Shown: positions 14,801 to 27,272, counted from the first letter of the stretch. The stretch: 64,000 nucleotides of DNA from Angiostrongylus vasorum (GCA_018806985.1 JADANN010000119.1:62001-126000); one strand, 5' to 3'. The notes: generated by a model not told the origin, from the sequence alone. Program-made: numbers and translations.

Positions 14801-17800
14801 CAAGCACACGGCAATAAACCAAGCAACCAGAAGACATTTAGGTAACCCACCTCAAATCGCCATTAGGTGCTAGTAGACCTTTTTAGCTCAACCATTTGAT
14901 TATCTGCCGTTCAAGTCTAGTCTAAAACGTTATAAAGTCTTTGATACAGAAGGGAATAGTGGAAGTGCTTTGCTTCTCATATTCTTTTTGCTTCTGAGTG
15001 TATCATATAGGAATGAACCAAATAATCGAAGTGTCAGTTTCCTTGTCAGTCCTTCAGTTTTCCGAAAACATCTACACGATGAACAATGGCTGTTAACACT
15101 CAGTTCCTGGTCTTTGTAAAGCAGTGAGCTATGGAACCGAAATAAATAAACCTGTTTTGGTTCAGTAAACAACAAGAAATTTGCATGAAAATCAGATACG
15201 GTACAAGCACAGCGATTACAAAGTGAGCAATACGGCGGAAAAAAAATCCTCTCACTCTTCATCGGATTTGCGTTATATGATCTCTTTATTGATAACAATA
15301 TGAACCATGCACTCAGAATACTATAAGCATTGATAACTTTTTATTTACTGCCTATTACTATTTTTCGCGACAGGGTATGATGTAAAATTGAACCACATGC
15401 TGGGATATTTGTAAAACCTAGACCCCCAGGCCAGATTCGGAGCAGGCATTACCCTTTTCGGAGGGTCACGTGTTACCTACTGCACAATTGAGGTCCTTCC
15501 TTTGCCTTTCTCTCAGCCAGCTTTCTACCTATCTTTCTACAGTAAACACTTATAATTAATGTAAGAAATTTTGGTACTGCTAATGAATTTTGTTCCACAT
15601 GAATAAGGATAGTTAGATTCGCTAGTAGACAAACAGTATGAGGTATTCATAACTTGAAGAAAGAAATCCCTGTTGCTTAATTCTACATGCGTTCTTTTTT
15701 GTGTTTTTCAATCATCCTTGTTAATTCAATTACGACAATCTTCTCAATGGTTTAGTTGAAATCTTAGAAATCCTGGTGGTTATTGAAAAATCGTTCCTAT
15801 TAGGTAACAGTATTTCCAAATTTGACCACGATTTCGTTCAGCAAACTGTAAAAACTAGCTTAATAAACTAATATAATATGACTCAAATTTGTCCTAAAGG
15901 AAAGAACTGGTGCTAAAGTAGTACAACGAGATGAGAAAGCACATTTAAAAACTAAGAAAGAAATAATGCGATAGAGAACTGGTTTGGATCCTTATATTGG
16001 CTTCAAAAAGCTCGGCCGAAGATTGAAAAACTGACTGTTCCATCAATTGAACAACGTCTTGATAAAAAGCCATTAAACTCGCAAAGCAGATGGAAATGGT
16101 GTGCTTGATGATTGAACCAGTAACACACTTGTTGAAATTGCGTGCTCACCAACAGCTCTATTCCCATCATTTGATTGAGTCAAATCTGAAGCTATCTGCA
16201 GATCTTTCGTACTTTAGGTCGAAGTGCTTTAACGCGTATAAAAAACACACCAACGGATGAAATTGATGGTCGACCGGAATCGAAACGATTTTCGATGGAC
16301 AGCACAAAAATGGGTAGACGAACTAGTGGAAAAATACCACTAGTGCATACCGTAGGCACTTCAATCTTTACGGTTACTTTCGTATTCGATTTCATTTTAG
16401 TGTTCCTTTTGCAAAGCTTGTAATAAAGCCAAATTGGACATAAAATGCACAGCTGAAAAAAGCCATTTACTTTTGAAGCTTCTTATCGTTAGAAATCAAA
16501 ATACGTGAAGTTTTCGTCGATTTAAGCCGGTTACTTTGGTCGGTGTTTCTCTCTACTTGACAACTTACTAATGAACTAATTGTCATTAGGTAATCAGTTG
16601 GTCCGTGCATAACGACTTTTACGCCTAACTAAGAAGCAGACCTGTAAAAGGTAAGAAAGTTTAATTCATATTTTCTTTGTTTTCATGTTGTGGACAATAT
16701 GGATAAAACGACAAAGTCAATGAAGTATCATAACAACAATTACTCGAAACGAACCTGGGAACGAGAAGATTCGGTAAAAGTCTTGAAATTATTTTATTCT
16801 TTGTTTTTCAAAGCAGTAATATTGCAGTGTCCGAATCTTAGATAGGTTAACACTGTACATGTCCTTGTGCATAGTACACGTTGTTCCCATTAAGAAAAAG
16901 GGGAACTCATGAAGGCGTTTGGTAATTTAGACTAGTCATTGCCATCCATTTACAAGCAAATCGTTGGGTTCAAGGATTTTAACTAACTATTTATAATGAT
17001 CCCCGTACTGAAGAGAAATCCTGTTAAAATAGTTTAGCTAAGAATTCTGAATAATCGATTTGAAAGCATTTTTCAACTGTCAGAACTGAAGTGTAAGCCT
17101 CCGACTTTTTATCTAGACGACTAGTTACTACAAACCATATTTTGTCACATAACATCCGGTGGTCGCATTTTCGCAGCTGTTGGATGGGAGGACACCTAAT
17201 TTCGTCTCGGTTGAAATTTGCAGGATTTCAGGGGACAAGCTTTCTCTATAATTAGAGGACTTTGGGGATATAGAACACTAAAGAACTGTTGAGCCCACTT
17301 CGGCCTATCTAGGAGAATGCATGCTATGTACGTTATTATTTACTGCATGTTGCATGTTACTTGGGTCCATCCTGCAAACACGTTACTCTCAGCCTTTGGA
17401 AGCGTACTGCAGTTATATTGAGTCCATTATTGCACTCTTTATAGTTGCCCATCCCATGCAATAATCGTGATTCATCAAATCGACTGGAATGAAATAACAG
17501 TCAACTACCAGACAGATTACCAGTAAATGAAAATGTTCGGGAAGAATGTTTCCTGTAAACTATTAAGTTTAGAGAAAAGCATTTCAAGGGCCACAGCTAG
17601 AGCAAAATCTGCAGGAAACAACTCTGTGCAACAAAAATAAACCACCTAAAAAAATGCAGTGGATGCAATGCTGACTTTGTTCACCTACTTGTGCATGTCA
17701 CGCAATGCATCTAGAGCGTATGTGTTAAGTATTATATGTGCTACATAACGAACATATACATAATTACGAAATTTCATAATCTTGGCCAAAAAAATGTTTA

Positions 17801-20800
17801 TTTACTACTGTCTAAGGAATAGCGCAGAAGTAAGTGATGCCGTCAATCAGGGAGCAAAGGCACTAGTTCGATCCCCACCCTAACGCTCTTCACCAACCCA
17901 TATGGGAATGTCTTGACCCGACTATCTCCAAGGCTGCAAAAGAATCGACTCGACGAACATTCTATACATTCATAAAGAAGATGAAATCCACAGGCAGCCG
18001 CCTAAACACCTCAAGAAATGTTCGAAGACCATCGTGAGACGATGTTTGCGAGGAAAACGATTCGAATGCAAGAAGTGCTGGGATTCGCTCACTAGATGTA
18101 ATAATGGGTCATGTAAAATAAAGCAGAAAATATGTGCTGTTACTATTATTGTAAAATCGCATAATGTTTTACAGCGTCATAACTAGCGTAGAGGATCCTT
18201 CTACCTGTCGTTCGTGCTTTCAGCAAGCTCACCCAGTCATAGAAAGACCTTGATAGTTCGAATCGGAAACCCAAACTAGGACTAGTCCTTTGTCATTAAA
18301 GAGCTCAGTGGCATCCACGACGGTACGCTGACTTTCTTCTTCACGAGACGAAAGAAAATCAAAGTATTTACACAAAAGTGTGATATTCTTCGAGCCCTTC
18401 GAACCCTTTGAGCGCGATGAGGTCACCTGGCCTGAAACTCTCTAACAAAGGATCTAGTATGCATTCACATTTGGCGATTTTGTCAAAAGGAGTGCTTCAT
18501 ATGTGTCTTTCAATTTCACCTTTTGAAAAGATCCAGTTTTCCACAACAGCTAATAGAGATACGATTGCTTCATGCACAGCCTTCTCATACTCATGAAACC
18601 GAGTTTTAAGTTCGCCACGAAATTCCGGTCTCCTGAAACTAACAACCGATGCCACTGCATAAATTAAGAGACCAAGAATACCAGTCGCTAATACTTTTGG
18701 CTGAAGTAGCAGTCTCTGCACCCTGAAATTAAGTGGAAGAGATCATAAATGGCCATTTCTTCAAGCCATTCGCTAAAGAAGTCCTCATTCGTTGAAACCC
18801 TCCCAAGGAGGACACATACGAGAAGATATATGCGAAAATTTGTATATGTTAAATATATTTCTGTGCTTTTACAATGGAAATGTTCCTAGTCTCATTTAAC
18901 ACCTTTCTGACTAAATAACCTTTGCATGCTTTTGTTCACTCAGCCTTTCATGGCGCAAACTTCTTTCATTCTGCTACCTTTAAGGCACCTATTTAGTCAT
19001 TAATGCCTAGGATTTTCTTTTCAATAATTCACTGTTTTTCTTAACGACCAAACACGAAGCTGTTATTACAGCATTTATTAATACACAATAGCTGACACAA
19101 TAGGTACACAATAGAATTATTGATCAATGTCGAGGTTCACAGAAGGTTGGTCCTAGGTTTTCTTCTCACATCAAAAGTTTCAAATATTTGAATAAGTGAT
19201 AATCTGTCAGAGATCGCCCGGATTAATAGTGTGGGTAAGGCGAGGTTTCGCACATCACGTTAGCCGGCCTCTACGCCATCTTTCTAAAAATATGGCTTGG
19301 TGTCATCATAGAGAAGTACAGGGCTTCTATGATTGAAACACATAGTGGTGTAGCAAGCAAACAAAGAAAACCCGGATGCTTCCGTATTTCACTAAACTTG
19401 ACCCTACGTAAGAGAGACGAAGCAGGCATCAAGTGTTTTCCAACTTCACTGACAAGCTAATGCTATAAATATCCCTTATGCCGCAATTATAAGAACAAGT
19501 CCGAAATACTAACGTCCACTATCAAAGTGGTTCGACGAGGCATAAAATTCATGATAAGGTTAAAATGAAACATAAACACTCCATTTGTGACTAACTAAAC
19601 AGTAGTGTTTTTCGGAGAATTTTAATCATTATGCTTACCATCCTTATATATCCTCGAGAAAATTAGAGTGAGTATCATGAATGACCTTCCACCACGCTTC
19701 AGTGGATGCAGTGACTGTTGCTTTACTTGGATTGATCCCTTCACGAACTCTCAAAAAAAAACTATGAAAAAAGGATTGAGAGTAATTTTTACCAAGCCAG
19801 AAAACGGAACTGTGAAATTGTTCGTGTTCCCCGGACGTAAAATGAAAAGGACAACAACACAAGTTCGTTGGTGAAACCTAAGGCCGCCATATCACCATAC
19901 TCACAATCAACCAATGAATTTGTCTTCATTTTTTTGAAAATTTTGTTTCTGTATTTAAAATATCTGTGATGCCTATGCACCTGTGCAAATGCGGGGAGTG
20001 GGGTAACGTTGTTGTTAGTGATGCATTCCGTCAGAAAGCAAGGCCCTCTCCTCAACGCTCTCCACCGATCCATGCGGGGATGTCTTAGCTCGGCTATTCC
20101 CAACATTGCAAGGACTTTCAACTTGACCAGTGTTCTACGGCATTCATAAACAATGTCGAGATCCTCAAGCAGCAAGAAACAACACGCTAATTGTTCGAAG
20201 ACTATTGTGAGACTAGGCATGCGAATAAAACTAATCGAAAACAACAAGTGTTGGGATCCGCATAGTAGATGTCATGACGGGTCATTTAAAATATAAGATG
20301 TAAATTTTTTGCATATATCAGTATGCAAAACACATTATAGATAATAAGTGCAGCAGTATGAGTTAAGTAAGCACGGAGAATGAATTTCTACCTTCCTCAA
20401 CTGGCGTGTCAACTTCTCTTGTGGTCGCACCATCATTTCTCATATCTTCATTGAACTGCTACATTCAAGTCCTTCACTATTCGAGGGTTGAAATTCGAAA
20501 TTCTGACTACGATTATTCAATTATCCACAGAATTCATGTGCTTGGTCTTTTCGAGAGAACTAGCACGGAGTTGAATCATGTTTCGAAAAATCTAAAGAGC
20601 CCATCCTTCTCAATATAAATTGAATACATTCAGTATTTAGATAAAAAAGTAAGAAGGATAAAGATCTCAAGGTTCATCAATCAGTTCTTTAGCGATGCGT
20701 CATGCATAACTCCATGCAGCACCAGGTTACTGGTTACATATTTATTCTAATCAATGATTTGCTTCGGCCTTCCAGTGAGTCAAGTCACTACTCTTGTCCC

Positions 20801-22286
20801 CTATTACAAATATGGTACCAACAGCCGAATCTAGGGGAATGGAGGACTTAGCTAGTCGACGGCACAGGATCGAATTAACGGATATGATGTTCCTTGTGGG
20901 GCATCTCTGACCACCACCTTACACGTTTTGTAATAAAGGTATAAAAATGATCTGAGAAGTTTTCTCTAGGTTGTTGATAGGGTATATATGAAACGTTATT
21001 CTTTATTTAGTCATTCTATTCATCTTTTCTTCTTTTCTTGAAGAATCCAACGGCAATGCTTCGACATCGTGAAAAGATCAGTGTGGCGAAAGAGAAACGA
21101 GCAGCGAAGACGATTGCCGTTATAATATTTGTGTTCACATTTTGTTGGTTACCGTTCTTCTGTGCCTATGTGATTCTTCCGTTCTGCGAAACCTGTACAC
21201 TTCATCCAAAAGTACGTTCAAGAGAAATTTTAGCGAGAGTTATTGTAAAGTATTCTTTGGAGAAAAGAAGAATGTCGTGCAATAGATTTTCTTGCCGCTA
21301 ATCAAACCAATACCAATAAAAATTCATGTTTACGTTTTTCTAACGAATACGAAAAATTTTGTCATAATTTTGAACAAAATGACTTACGGTACACAGATCT
21401 AAAGGTGCCATGTTTATAACATTATGTCAATTCATTTAACCAATTTTCTTACTTAACTTCGCGTTTTGGATGTCTATTACGTGAATCTACACGCAAGCTA
21501 GTAAATGCATGCCACTCGGCGATCCAAGTGGAAACGCTGCAGCCCGGCTATCTCAGGACACCATTGAGAATCGACTCGACAAACCTTCAACGACATTCAT
21601 GACGAAAGAAAAGTCCTCAATAAGCACCCGGATCCACAAGCAAAAGTTGGAAGCCCTTTCGTGGATGACGAATGCGAGGAAACGATTTGAATGCGAGAGG
21701 TGCAGGGAGCTGCACGATAGATGTGAAAGACGGGTCGTGTAAAAAGAAAAAAAATTAATAAGTAAGTCCACATGCATAGATAGCTTTTAGGTTTGTTTAA
21801 AGTTAGTGATATACTCCTCTTCTCTTGCACCATGTTTTTTTGCATATATATGGGTCTCAAGGAAGATTTTATATCATGGTTGCCTTAGAGGCAACAAGTA
21901 TGACACAGTTGCTCCTATTTCCGCTTTCCTACTTATCTAGAGATCTCTATAACATTTGAATCTCTAAATATAATCTGTTAGCACAACAAGATATATGTAC
22001 TTCCTTTCGTTTGCTGTTTTTTCTCGCCAGGTAAAAGAGAAGAAACTCGAAGAAAATCTGGTTCAAATACAATTTTCAAATCTGATTTACTTCGATTTCA
22101 TACCGATAAGTTTCCAACTCTTTTCAGGTGAATCAAGCCTTCACATGGTTGGGTTATATCAATTCATCATTAAATCCATTTCTCTACGGTACTCTCAATT
22201 TGGAATTTCGTCGGGCATTCAAGAAAATCCTCTGCCCAAAGGCTGTACTTGAACAACGACGACGACGTTTAAGCGCTCAGCCTTAG
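2856..22286 (+). CDS. ser-2: Tyramine receptor, SER-2-like aminergic GPCR (10 exons)
   Basis: Class A GPCR of the invertebrate octopamine/tyramine group, expected at the plasma membrane of neurons and muscle. Exons read by splice site and phase: 2856-3030, 5219-5384, 8465-8570, 8661-8736, 10978-11078, 13521-13633, 16218-16351, 16687-16773, 21044-21211, 22128-22286. From the ATG at 2890 the joined frame is 1251 nt (416 residues), phases consistent throughout. Visible motifs: N-terminal [14 protein letters not shown]1 [11 protein letters not shown]2 [14 protein letters not shown]3 ADILLCTSS with the amine-binding Asp; [15 protein letters not shown]4 end [11 protein letters not shown]5 [24 protein letters not shown]6 [11 protein letters not shown]7 [11 protein letters not shown]-terminus [17 protein letters not shown]. 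These agree closely with C. elegans SER-2 as I recall it. Oddities: DRY is followed by Cys where the family has Trp, and exon 8 lacks a canonical acceptor. Exon 1 may be preceded by further 5' exons. Confidence 0.93.
7925..8235 (+). repeat. Family E repeat pieces (tRNA-like)
   Basis: The stretch 7925-8004 matches the tail of family E (GTTGTATTTCACATCGTACCC, then a GGCAGCAAATAAAAGTTAA end). The stretch 8105-8235 matches its head (GGCAAAGACCTCAGTGG ... GGGTAACACGTGA ... CAGGCTCGAAGAC), which resembles tRNA A and B boxes. Tail before head suggests two fragments, inside ser-2 intron 2. Confidence 0.45.
9838..10036 (+). repeat. Decayed family B copy
   Basis: Shares the order of blocks with better family B copies: GGATGTTCCTACTCG, GCGATATACAGCGA, a run of C/A, AGCCTTGTTAAGAGTAA, then a GTCATCGTC-GCTGG block. 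Strongly diverged, in ser-2 intron 4. Confidence 0.4.
10187..10463 (+). mobile_element. SINE family A, copy 1 (tRNA-like head)
   Basis: Starts GGCGCGTATGGCGCAGTGG (A-box-like), followed by GGGATCGATCCCAGCGCC (B-box-like), then the family body: GTCTGGGAGGACAGCAGCAC, CACCTCCAAACGATGCTTAG, and a TTTTTATCCTTTAT tail. In ser-2 intron 4. The family recurs at least nine more times, which explains the short open frames on both strands here. Confidence 0.85.
11590..11815. repeat. Family E repeat, rearranged
   Basis: One block (GGTGCTGAGATATTTACAAA ... GGATCCCAGACCAGTTTGGA) is in reverse orientation. It is followed by a forward block (GGGTAACACGTTG ... GGTAGTAAATGAAAAGTTAA). This looks like two opposed fragments or an inversion, in ser-2 intron 5. 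Confidence 0.4.
12665..12942 (+). mobile_element. SINE family A, copy 2
   Basis: Full-length copy: GGCGCGTGTGGCGCAGTGG head, GAATCAGTCCCCGCGCCC in the B-box position, GTCTGGGAGAATAGCAGCA core, and a TTTTTATCCTTTA tail. In ser-2 intron 5, same orientation as the gene. Confidence 0.85.
13893..14042 (-). repeat. Family E repeat, reverse copy
   Basis: Forward reading gives GATGCTGAGATATTTGCAAA, a GGAACGAACGCG block, TTACCCTTTCCGGAGG, then a CACCGCACCATGCGGGTCC block. This is the reverse complement of the tRNA-like head of family E. In ser-2 intron 6. Confidence 0.5.
14205..14300 (+). repeat. Family E fragment
   Basis: Contains AAAGGGAAAGAGTAATCCC, then the B-box-like GGTTCGAGTCTGG and CAAACATCTCAGCGTC. 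Same family as the preceding reverse copy but in opposite orientation. Confidence 0.45.
15345..15545 (-). repeat. Family E repeat, reverse copy
   Basis: Good reverse copy: GCTGGGATATTTGTAAAACC, CAGGCCAGATTCGGAGC, TTACCCTTTTCGGAGGGTC and GAGGTCCTTCCTTTGCC, with the usual ACTGCCTATTAC tail at its left end. In ser-2 intron 6. Confidence 0.55.
17818..18128 (+). repeat. Family C repeat, copy 1
   Basis: Head TAGCGCAGAAGTAAGTGATG and CTAGTTCGATCC resemble tRNA A and B boxes. The body contains AATCGACTCGACGAACATTC, CGAAGACCATCGTGAGACG and CGATTCGAATGCAAGAAGTG. Closely related to 19990-20292 and 21505-21750 in the same ser-2 introns and to 43085-43345. In one frame its 3' part reads [10 protein letters not shown], a motif shared by all copies. 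Confidence 0.6.
18229..18722 (-). CDS. Unrecognised membrane-protein C-terminus nested in ser-2 intron 8
   Basis: Two exons on the strand opposite to ser-2: 18520-18722 and 18229-18431. The first begins after a TTTCAG acceptor and is open in a frame giving [18 protein letters not shown], a likely transmembrane helix through AVASVV, then a charged helix ([16 protein letters not shown]). Its donor is AAAAG|GTGAAA. An 88-nt intron ends in GTTTCAG, and the frame continues without break through a Ser/Lys-rich linker to [15 protein letters not shown] and a TGA at 18229. The intron removes an in-frame stop and both phases agree, which favours a real gene. There is no Met in frame, so an upstream exon ending in phase 2 is missing from this model. 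I do not recognise the family. Confidence 0.45.
19025..19112 (-). repeat. Family D fragment (Penelope-tail derivative)
   Basis: Contains TTCACTGTTTTTCTTAACG, AACACGAAGCTGTTATTACA, GCATTTATTAATACACAATA and AGCTGAC. It parallels 40545-40735 and 27990-28190 block by block but stops short of the GAAACGTC motif. Confidence 0.45.
19644..19749 (-). CDS. Possible terminal exon, unrecognised
   Basis: Reverse-strand exon candidate after a T-rich acceptor ending GAG, open for 35 codons to a TAA. It includes [19 protein letters not shown] followed by [12 protein letters not shown]. Amino-acid use looks protein-like. No upstream exon is identified and its phase does not connect to 18722, so it is not part of that model. 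Could be chance. Confidence 0.22.
19990..20292 (+). repeat. Family C repeat, copy 2
   Basis: Shares CAACGCTCTCCACCGATCC, GCGGGGATGTCTTAG, the GACTATTGTGAGAC block and GTGTTGGGATCCGCATAG with the other family C copies. The long reverse-strand open frame over this interval (to 20247) is a shadow of the repeat. Confidence 0.6.
20745..20930 (-). mobile_element. Diverged tRNA-like SINE (A-related), reverse
   Basis: Read in reverse it has a GGTGGTCAGAGATGCCCC head, a TTAATTCGATCCTGTG B-box-like block and a GTTGGTACCATAT core, matching diverged family A members at 22570 and 36750. Lies in ser-2 intron 8. Confidence 0.4.
21505..21750 (+). repeat. Family C repeat, copy 3
   Basis: Contains CAGCCCGGCTATCTCAGGAC, AATCGACTCGACAAACC, GAGGAAACGATTTGAATGCG and a GATGTGAAAGACGGGTCGTG end. 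Its forward frame gives [16 protein letters not shown], the same Cys-spaced motif as other copies. In ser-2 intron 9. Confidence 0.6.
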
Positions 22287-22324
22287 CTGCCGAGAGAAAA
22301 TCGTCATTGACATTATTGAAAAAT

Positions 22325-22330
22325 AATAAA
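22325..22330 (+). terminator. Candidate ser-2 polyadenylation signal
   Basis: AATAAA 39 bases after the ser-2 TAG stop at 22284-22286, the right place for a short nematode 3' UTR. Confidence 0.6.
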
Positions 22331-24150
<1,820 letters not shown>

Positions 24151-24165
24151 CGTAATACTAAGTAG

Positions 24166-24452
24166 AAAAAAAGGATAGAGCTTTCGGCGTTGATCAGACC
24201 CTGAGGGGATGCGTCATGCATTCGACTTCATTAAACATCGTTTGGAGGTGATTAAATGCACATCTGGCCTTTACAATGACTCGACTCGCGGTGGCTTACC
24301 GATGTATCGAGCCAGTGCTGCTGTCCTCTCAGACAAGTCTCGCACTAATTTGCCGAGCCCAGTGGGATGGAACGCCTGGTGAGCCACGAGCGCGGGGATC
24401 GATCACATGTGTGTATTGCAGAGCGCCTCCGACCACTGTGCCACGCACACCC
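24166..24452 (-). mobile_element. SINE family A, copy 3 (reverse)
   Basis: Reverse copy: left end AAAAAAAGGATAGAGCTTTC (tail), GAGGTGATTAAATGCACATC, GAGCCAGTGCTGCTGTCC, GGGGATCGATCACATG in the B-box position, and CACTGTGCCACGCACACCC at the head. Adjacent to the CA microsatellite. Confidence 0.85.
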
Positions 24453-24924
24453 TTCTGTCGTAATAATAAAATTCACACTCTGTTGTTGTATTTTTAGCAT
24501 GACAACAATCACTCTTTTGAAATTCATTTAATCGTCCCTCAAAATCTGTGGCAATAAGAAATTTCGAGTCATAATTGATCGTTTTCAACAACTCTTTTTC
24601 TTCGTATTTTAGCTGATTCATCACAAAGTTTTGTCTCGGCAGTCATTCATATATGGAAATATACGAAACCACCAGACGATACAAGTTTTCACTGCTATCC
24701 ACAGGAGGAAAAAATGACGGAATTTGCATAGAAGTGACTTATTAAACAGAAGGCCCAAATAGGTGAATCACTTACGGGCAATACCATCACACCTTCGACG
24801 ACATTGAAAGCAAATGAAGAGAAAATTTTTATACGTCACGACATTCCAAGCGACGCTACCGTACTACTGCTCATCTAACATCTAATAAATATGTACGTAA
24901 ATGTACATATAGTTATAGTTAGTA

Positions 24925-25326
24925 TGCCTGCCACACCCAACGGTTTACCGCATCATCGTGGCTAGAAGGTGTTCCCTGTGTGCCGAGCTGCGATGTACAG
25001 CGAGGGGGATTCATCTCCCCTGGCAGGGTCTCCCAAGCTGAGAAAGAGTCCGACGTTTCCATCAAGAAGCCTTGCTAAGAGTAAGCCAATACCAGGATCC
25101 GTCAACGTCCTGGCACCAAACTAGTCGCATGGTGGCAAATCTCCGTCTGATCCACAAAGACGGCAACTACCTATATTGGTAACGACCAGGGGGCAGACTT
25201 TCGCCAGACTGACCTCGGGGCTCCAGGGAACCGCAATAAGTAAACCGATAAAACTCCAAAGACATAGAAATTATGCTGGGCCCACACAATCAGTGAAGAT
25301 GGGCCATCCACGTATCCAAGTGTGAC
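24925..25326 (+). repeat. Family B repeat, copy 1
   Basis: Begins near CCCAACGGTTTACCGCATC. Contains GTGTGCCGAGCTGCGATGTA, TCCGACGTTTCCATCAAGAA, CTAAGAGTAAGCCAATACCA and GACCAGGGGGCAGACTTTCG, and ends GGGCCATCCACGTATCCAAG. About 380 bp. No coding frame persists across copies, so it may be a LINE-mobilised non-coding element or a LINE 3' end. Confidence 0.75.
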
Positions 25327-26690
25327 TGTGGTCTCACAAATGTCTAATCCACCTAGCAAGAGCTTTTCGCAGCTCGCGCTTTCTTGTCAAGAGAAAACTT
25401 TAAGAAGGACCTTCTCGCTCAACTACTTGAAATACATAACAAATAATACTTTATTGTTTTATACGCTTTTCCCACCAGTTACTCTCTCACATAAGAAAAA
25501 AGAACCAAAAATGAAGTCACATATTATTGATTGGAATACCATCAACAACAGTTTAATAAATATTTGTTGAATTAACGATTTTTATGAGAGAAACAATTTA
25601 ACGTAACTAACTTTTATCGATTCACGTAACGATTTTCACTAGATGACATTTTGTTATGTATATTATATGCTTCATAAAATATAAATAGTATTGCAAACAA
25701 CTCGTTTTTCGTTGTTTTTTCTTTTTATAACTTGTATGCGTACCACTTTTTTGCCTTCTTATCTCTCCTTTTTTTTCTCCGACATTTCCATTTGAAAGGC
25801 CAATTGAGAATAACCCATTATCTAGAAAAGTAGCCGCCCAGGAGGAAAGTTATTCTCCATCTATTAAACTGGCTTCCTACCTGTCCTAATCGACCGTCTA
25901 CTGTGTACCTGACTACGTGAGCACATCCTGGTACGGGTTTATTGGGAATCCAGAAAAAAAAGCATTTCACAAACGAGGAACATGCGCGCTTGAGCTGTTG
26001 TCCTTGAGGTGAACGATACTTCGTGAAGGTGGACCATCTATGTAAGAAAGCAAGTATTCGAGTGTGAGTGCTTTTTGTTTGCTAACTAGTCGAGCTGACT
26101 CATCCACGAAGTCCATTAAACATTAATAGACACCAAAACATTAAGAGAAAAGAAAGCTAACAATGGAGACTTCTTCTACGATTTATTAAAATTTATAGTT
26201 ACGTTAAGTCACATGACTATATAAGATATAGAGATAACAATGTCGTACACAATACTCTAGTAGTATATTTGTCTGGGTTGCTCGGTTTATAGGCTTATTT
26301 CGCTGTGTGCTGTCTATTGTATTAGCCTTAGCAGATGGCCTAAGTACTGAACATTAACCACAAAATTCATTAGAGAAAACCAACTCCTTATATTTCTATT
26401 CATCATCTGTTTTTGTGTATAGAATTCCACATAGGTTCTTATAAGTTGTTATCTACTTCGCTTTTGTATAGTGAAATTCAGGAAGAATGATTGACCATAC
26501 GGCAGTGAGTTGAAACCCGAATTACACGAACAAGGCACTTAATTTATAAGTACATGACAAGCTTTGAGAAAGAATCTCTAAAACACAACGTTCTTGATGG
26601 TTTCTTTATGTCTTACATAGGGTTTTTAAGGTAATTCAAGTGTTCACACTACATCTTCTGAGCGTTTTCGATCTGTCGTTCTGTCGGTCT
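25327..26690. other. Intergenic region, no gene recognised
   Basis: AT-rich with short scattered open frames only. I see no splice-bounded exon or named repeat I can support. Confidence 0.35.
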
Positions 26691-27060
26691 GTTCATCACA
26701 GTGGACGACGTTGACTATTCATTGCTGAGGTGTGATCATCCATCCAGAATAAGGATATTCCAGGAAAACGACGAGATGATATCGTCGGATTAATATCGAT
26801 GCCGGAGGCAATGTGCCTGGATGCGCTGTTAATGCTCCGCACGTCGCCGCCGGTGTCGAGACGATGCGCGCCGTTCGCCGGCCGACATGGCGGGAACAGT
26901 GCAGGTCGACCACGCCCCACTCGAATTGTGTATAATATCCGCGGCCGTACGTACCATCAGTCGTCGTCTCGTCGTCACTCATTCACCTATTCACCATTCA
27001 TCCATCATACACACTCTCAACCTCAACAGAACTCAACTCAACTCTAACGTACTAGATGTG
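26690..27060. other. GC-rich block, possible exon or promoter
   Basis: Marked rise in GC and CpG against AT-rich surroundings, with open frames on both strands. On the plus strand a frame after ATTCCAG is open from GAAAACGACG to AGTGCAG|GTCGAC (reading KRRDDIVGLISMPEAMCLDA and on). The minus strand has an overlapping 74-codon frame. Either could be an exon; equally it could be a promoter-like island. I cannot decide the strand. Confidence 0.3.
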
Positions 27061-27086
27061 TACGTGCTGAGCATACCGGTTCGACG

Positions 27087-27272
27087 GTCGTCATTGTCCT
27101 TGGTAGGTACTATGACACTGTTGCGAACTGGGATGATCGGCTTGAGTGTTCTCCATCGTCAGTGCTTACGTAAAACTGGAACGACAACTTTGTTCTATCT
27201 CAACCTGTACACTCTGATTCGCCTGTCGTCATTGTCATTGCTATGAACTATGACACTGTTGCGAATTGGGGT
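27087..27272 (+). repeat. Imperfect direct repeat, 140-bp period
   Basis: The block CTATGACACTGTTGCGAACT, preceded by CGTCATTGTCCTTGG, recurs 140 bp later as CTATGACACTGTTGCGAATT preceded by CGTCATTGTCATTGC. Both are followed by GTGCTTACG-containing sequence. It directly follows the GC-rich block. Confidence 0.6.

Noticed and set aside
14930..15298. 122-codon reverse-strand frame with several Cys
   Set aside because: Composition is not convincing, no splice sites or repeat-independent support, and it lies in a ser-2 intron. I could not exclude it fully.
19789..20247. 152-codon reverse-strand frame
   Set aside because: It spans family C copy 2; equivalent frames in other copies are broken and no splice context supports it.
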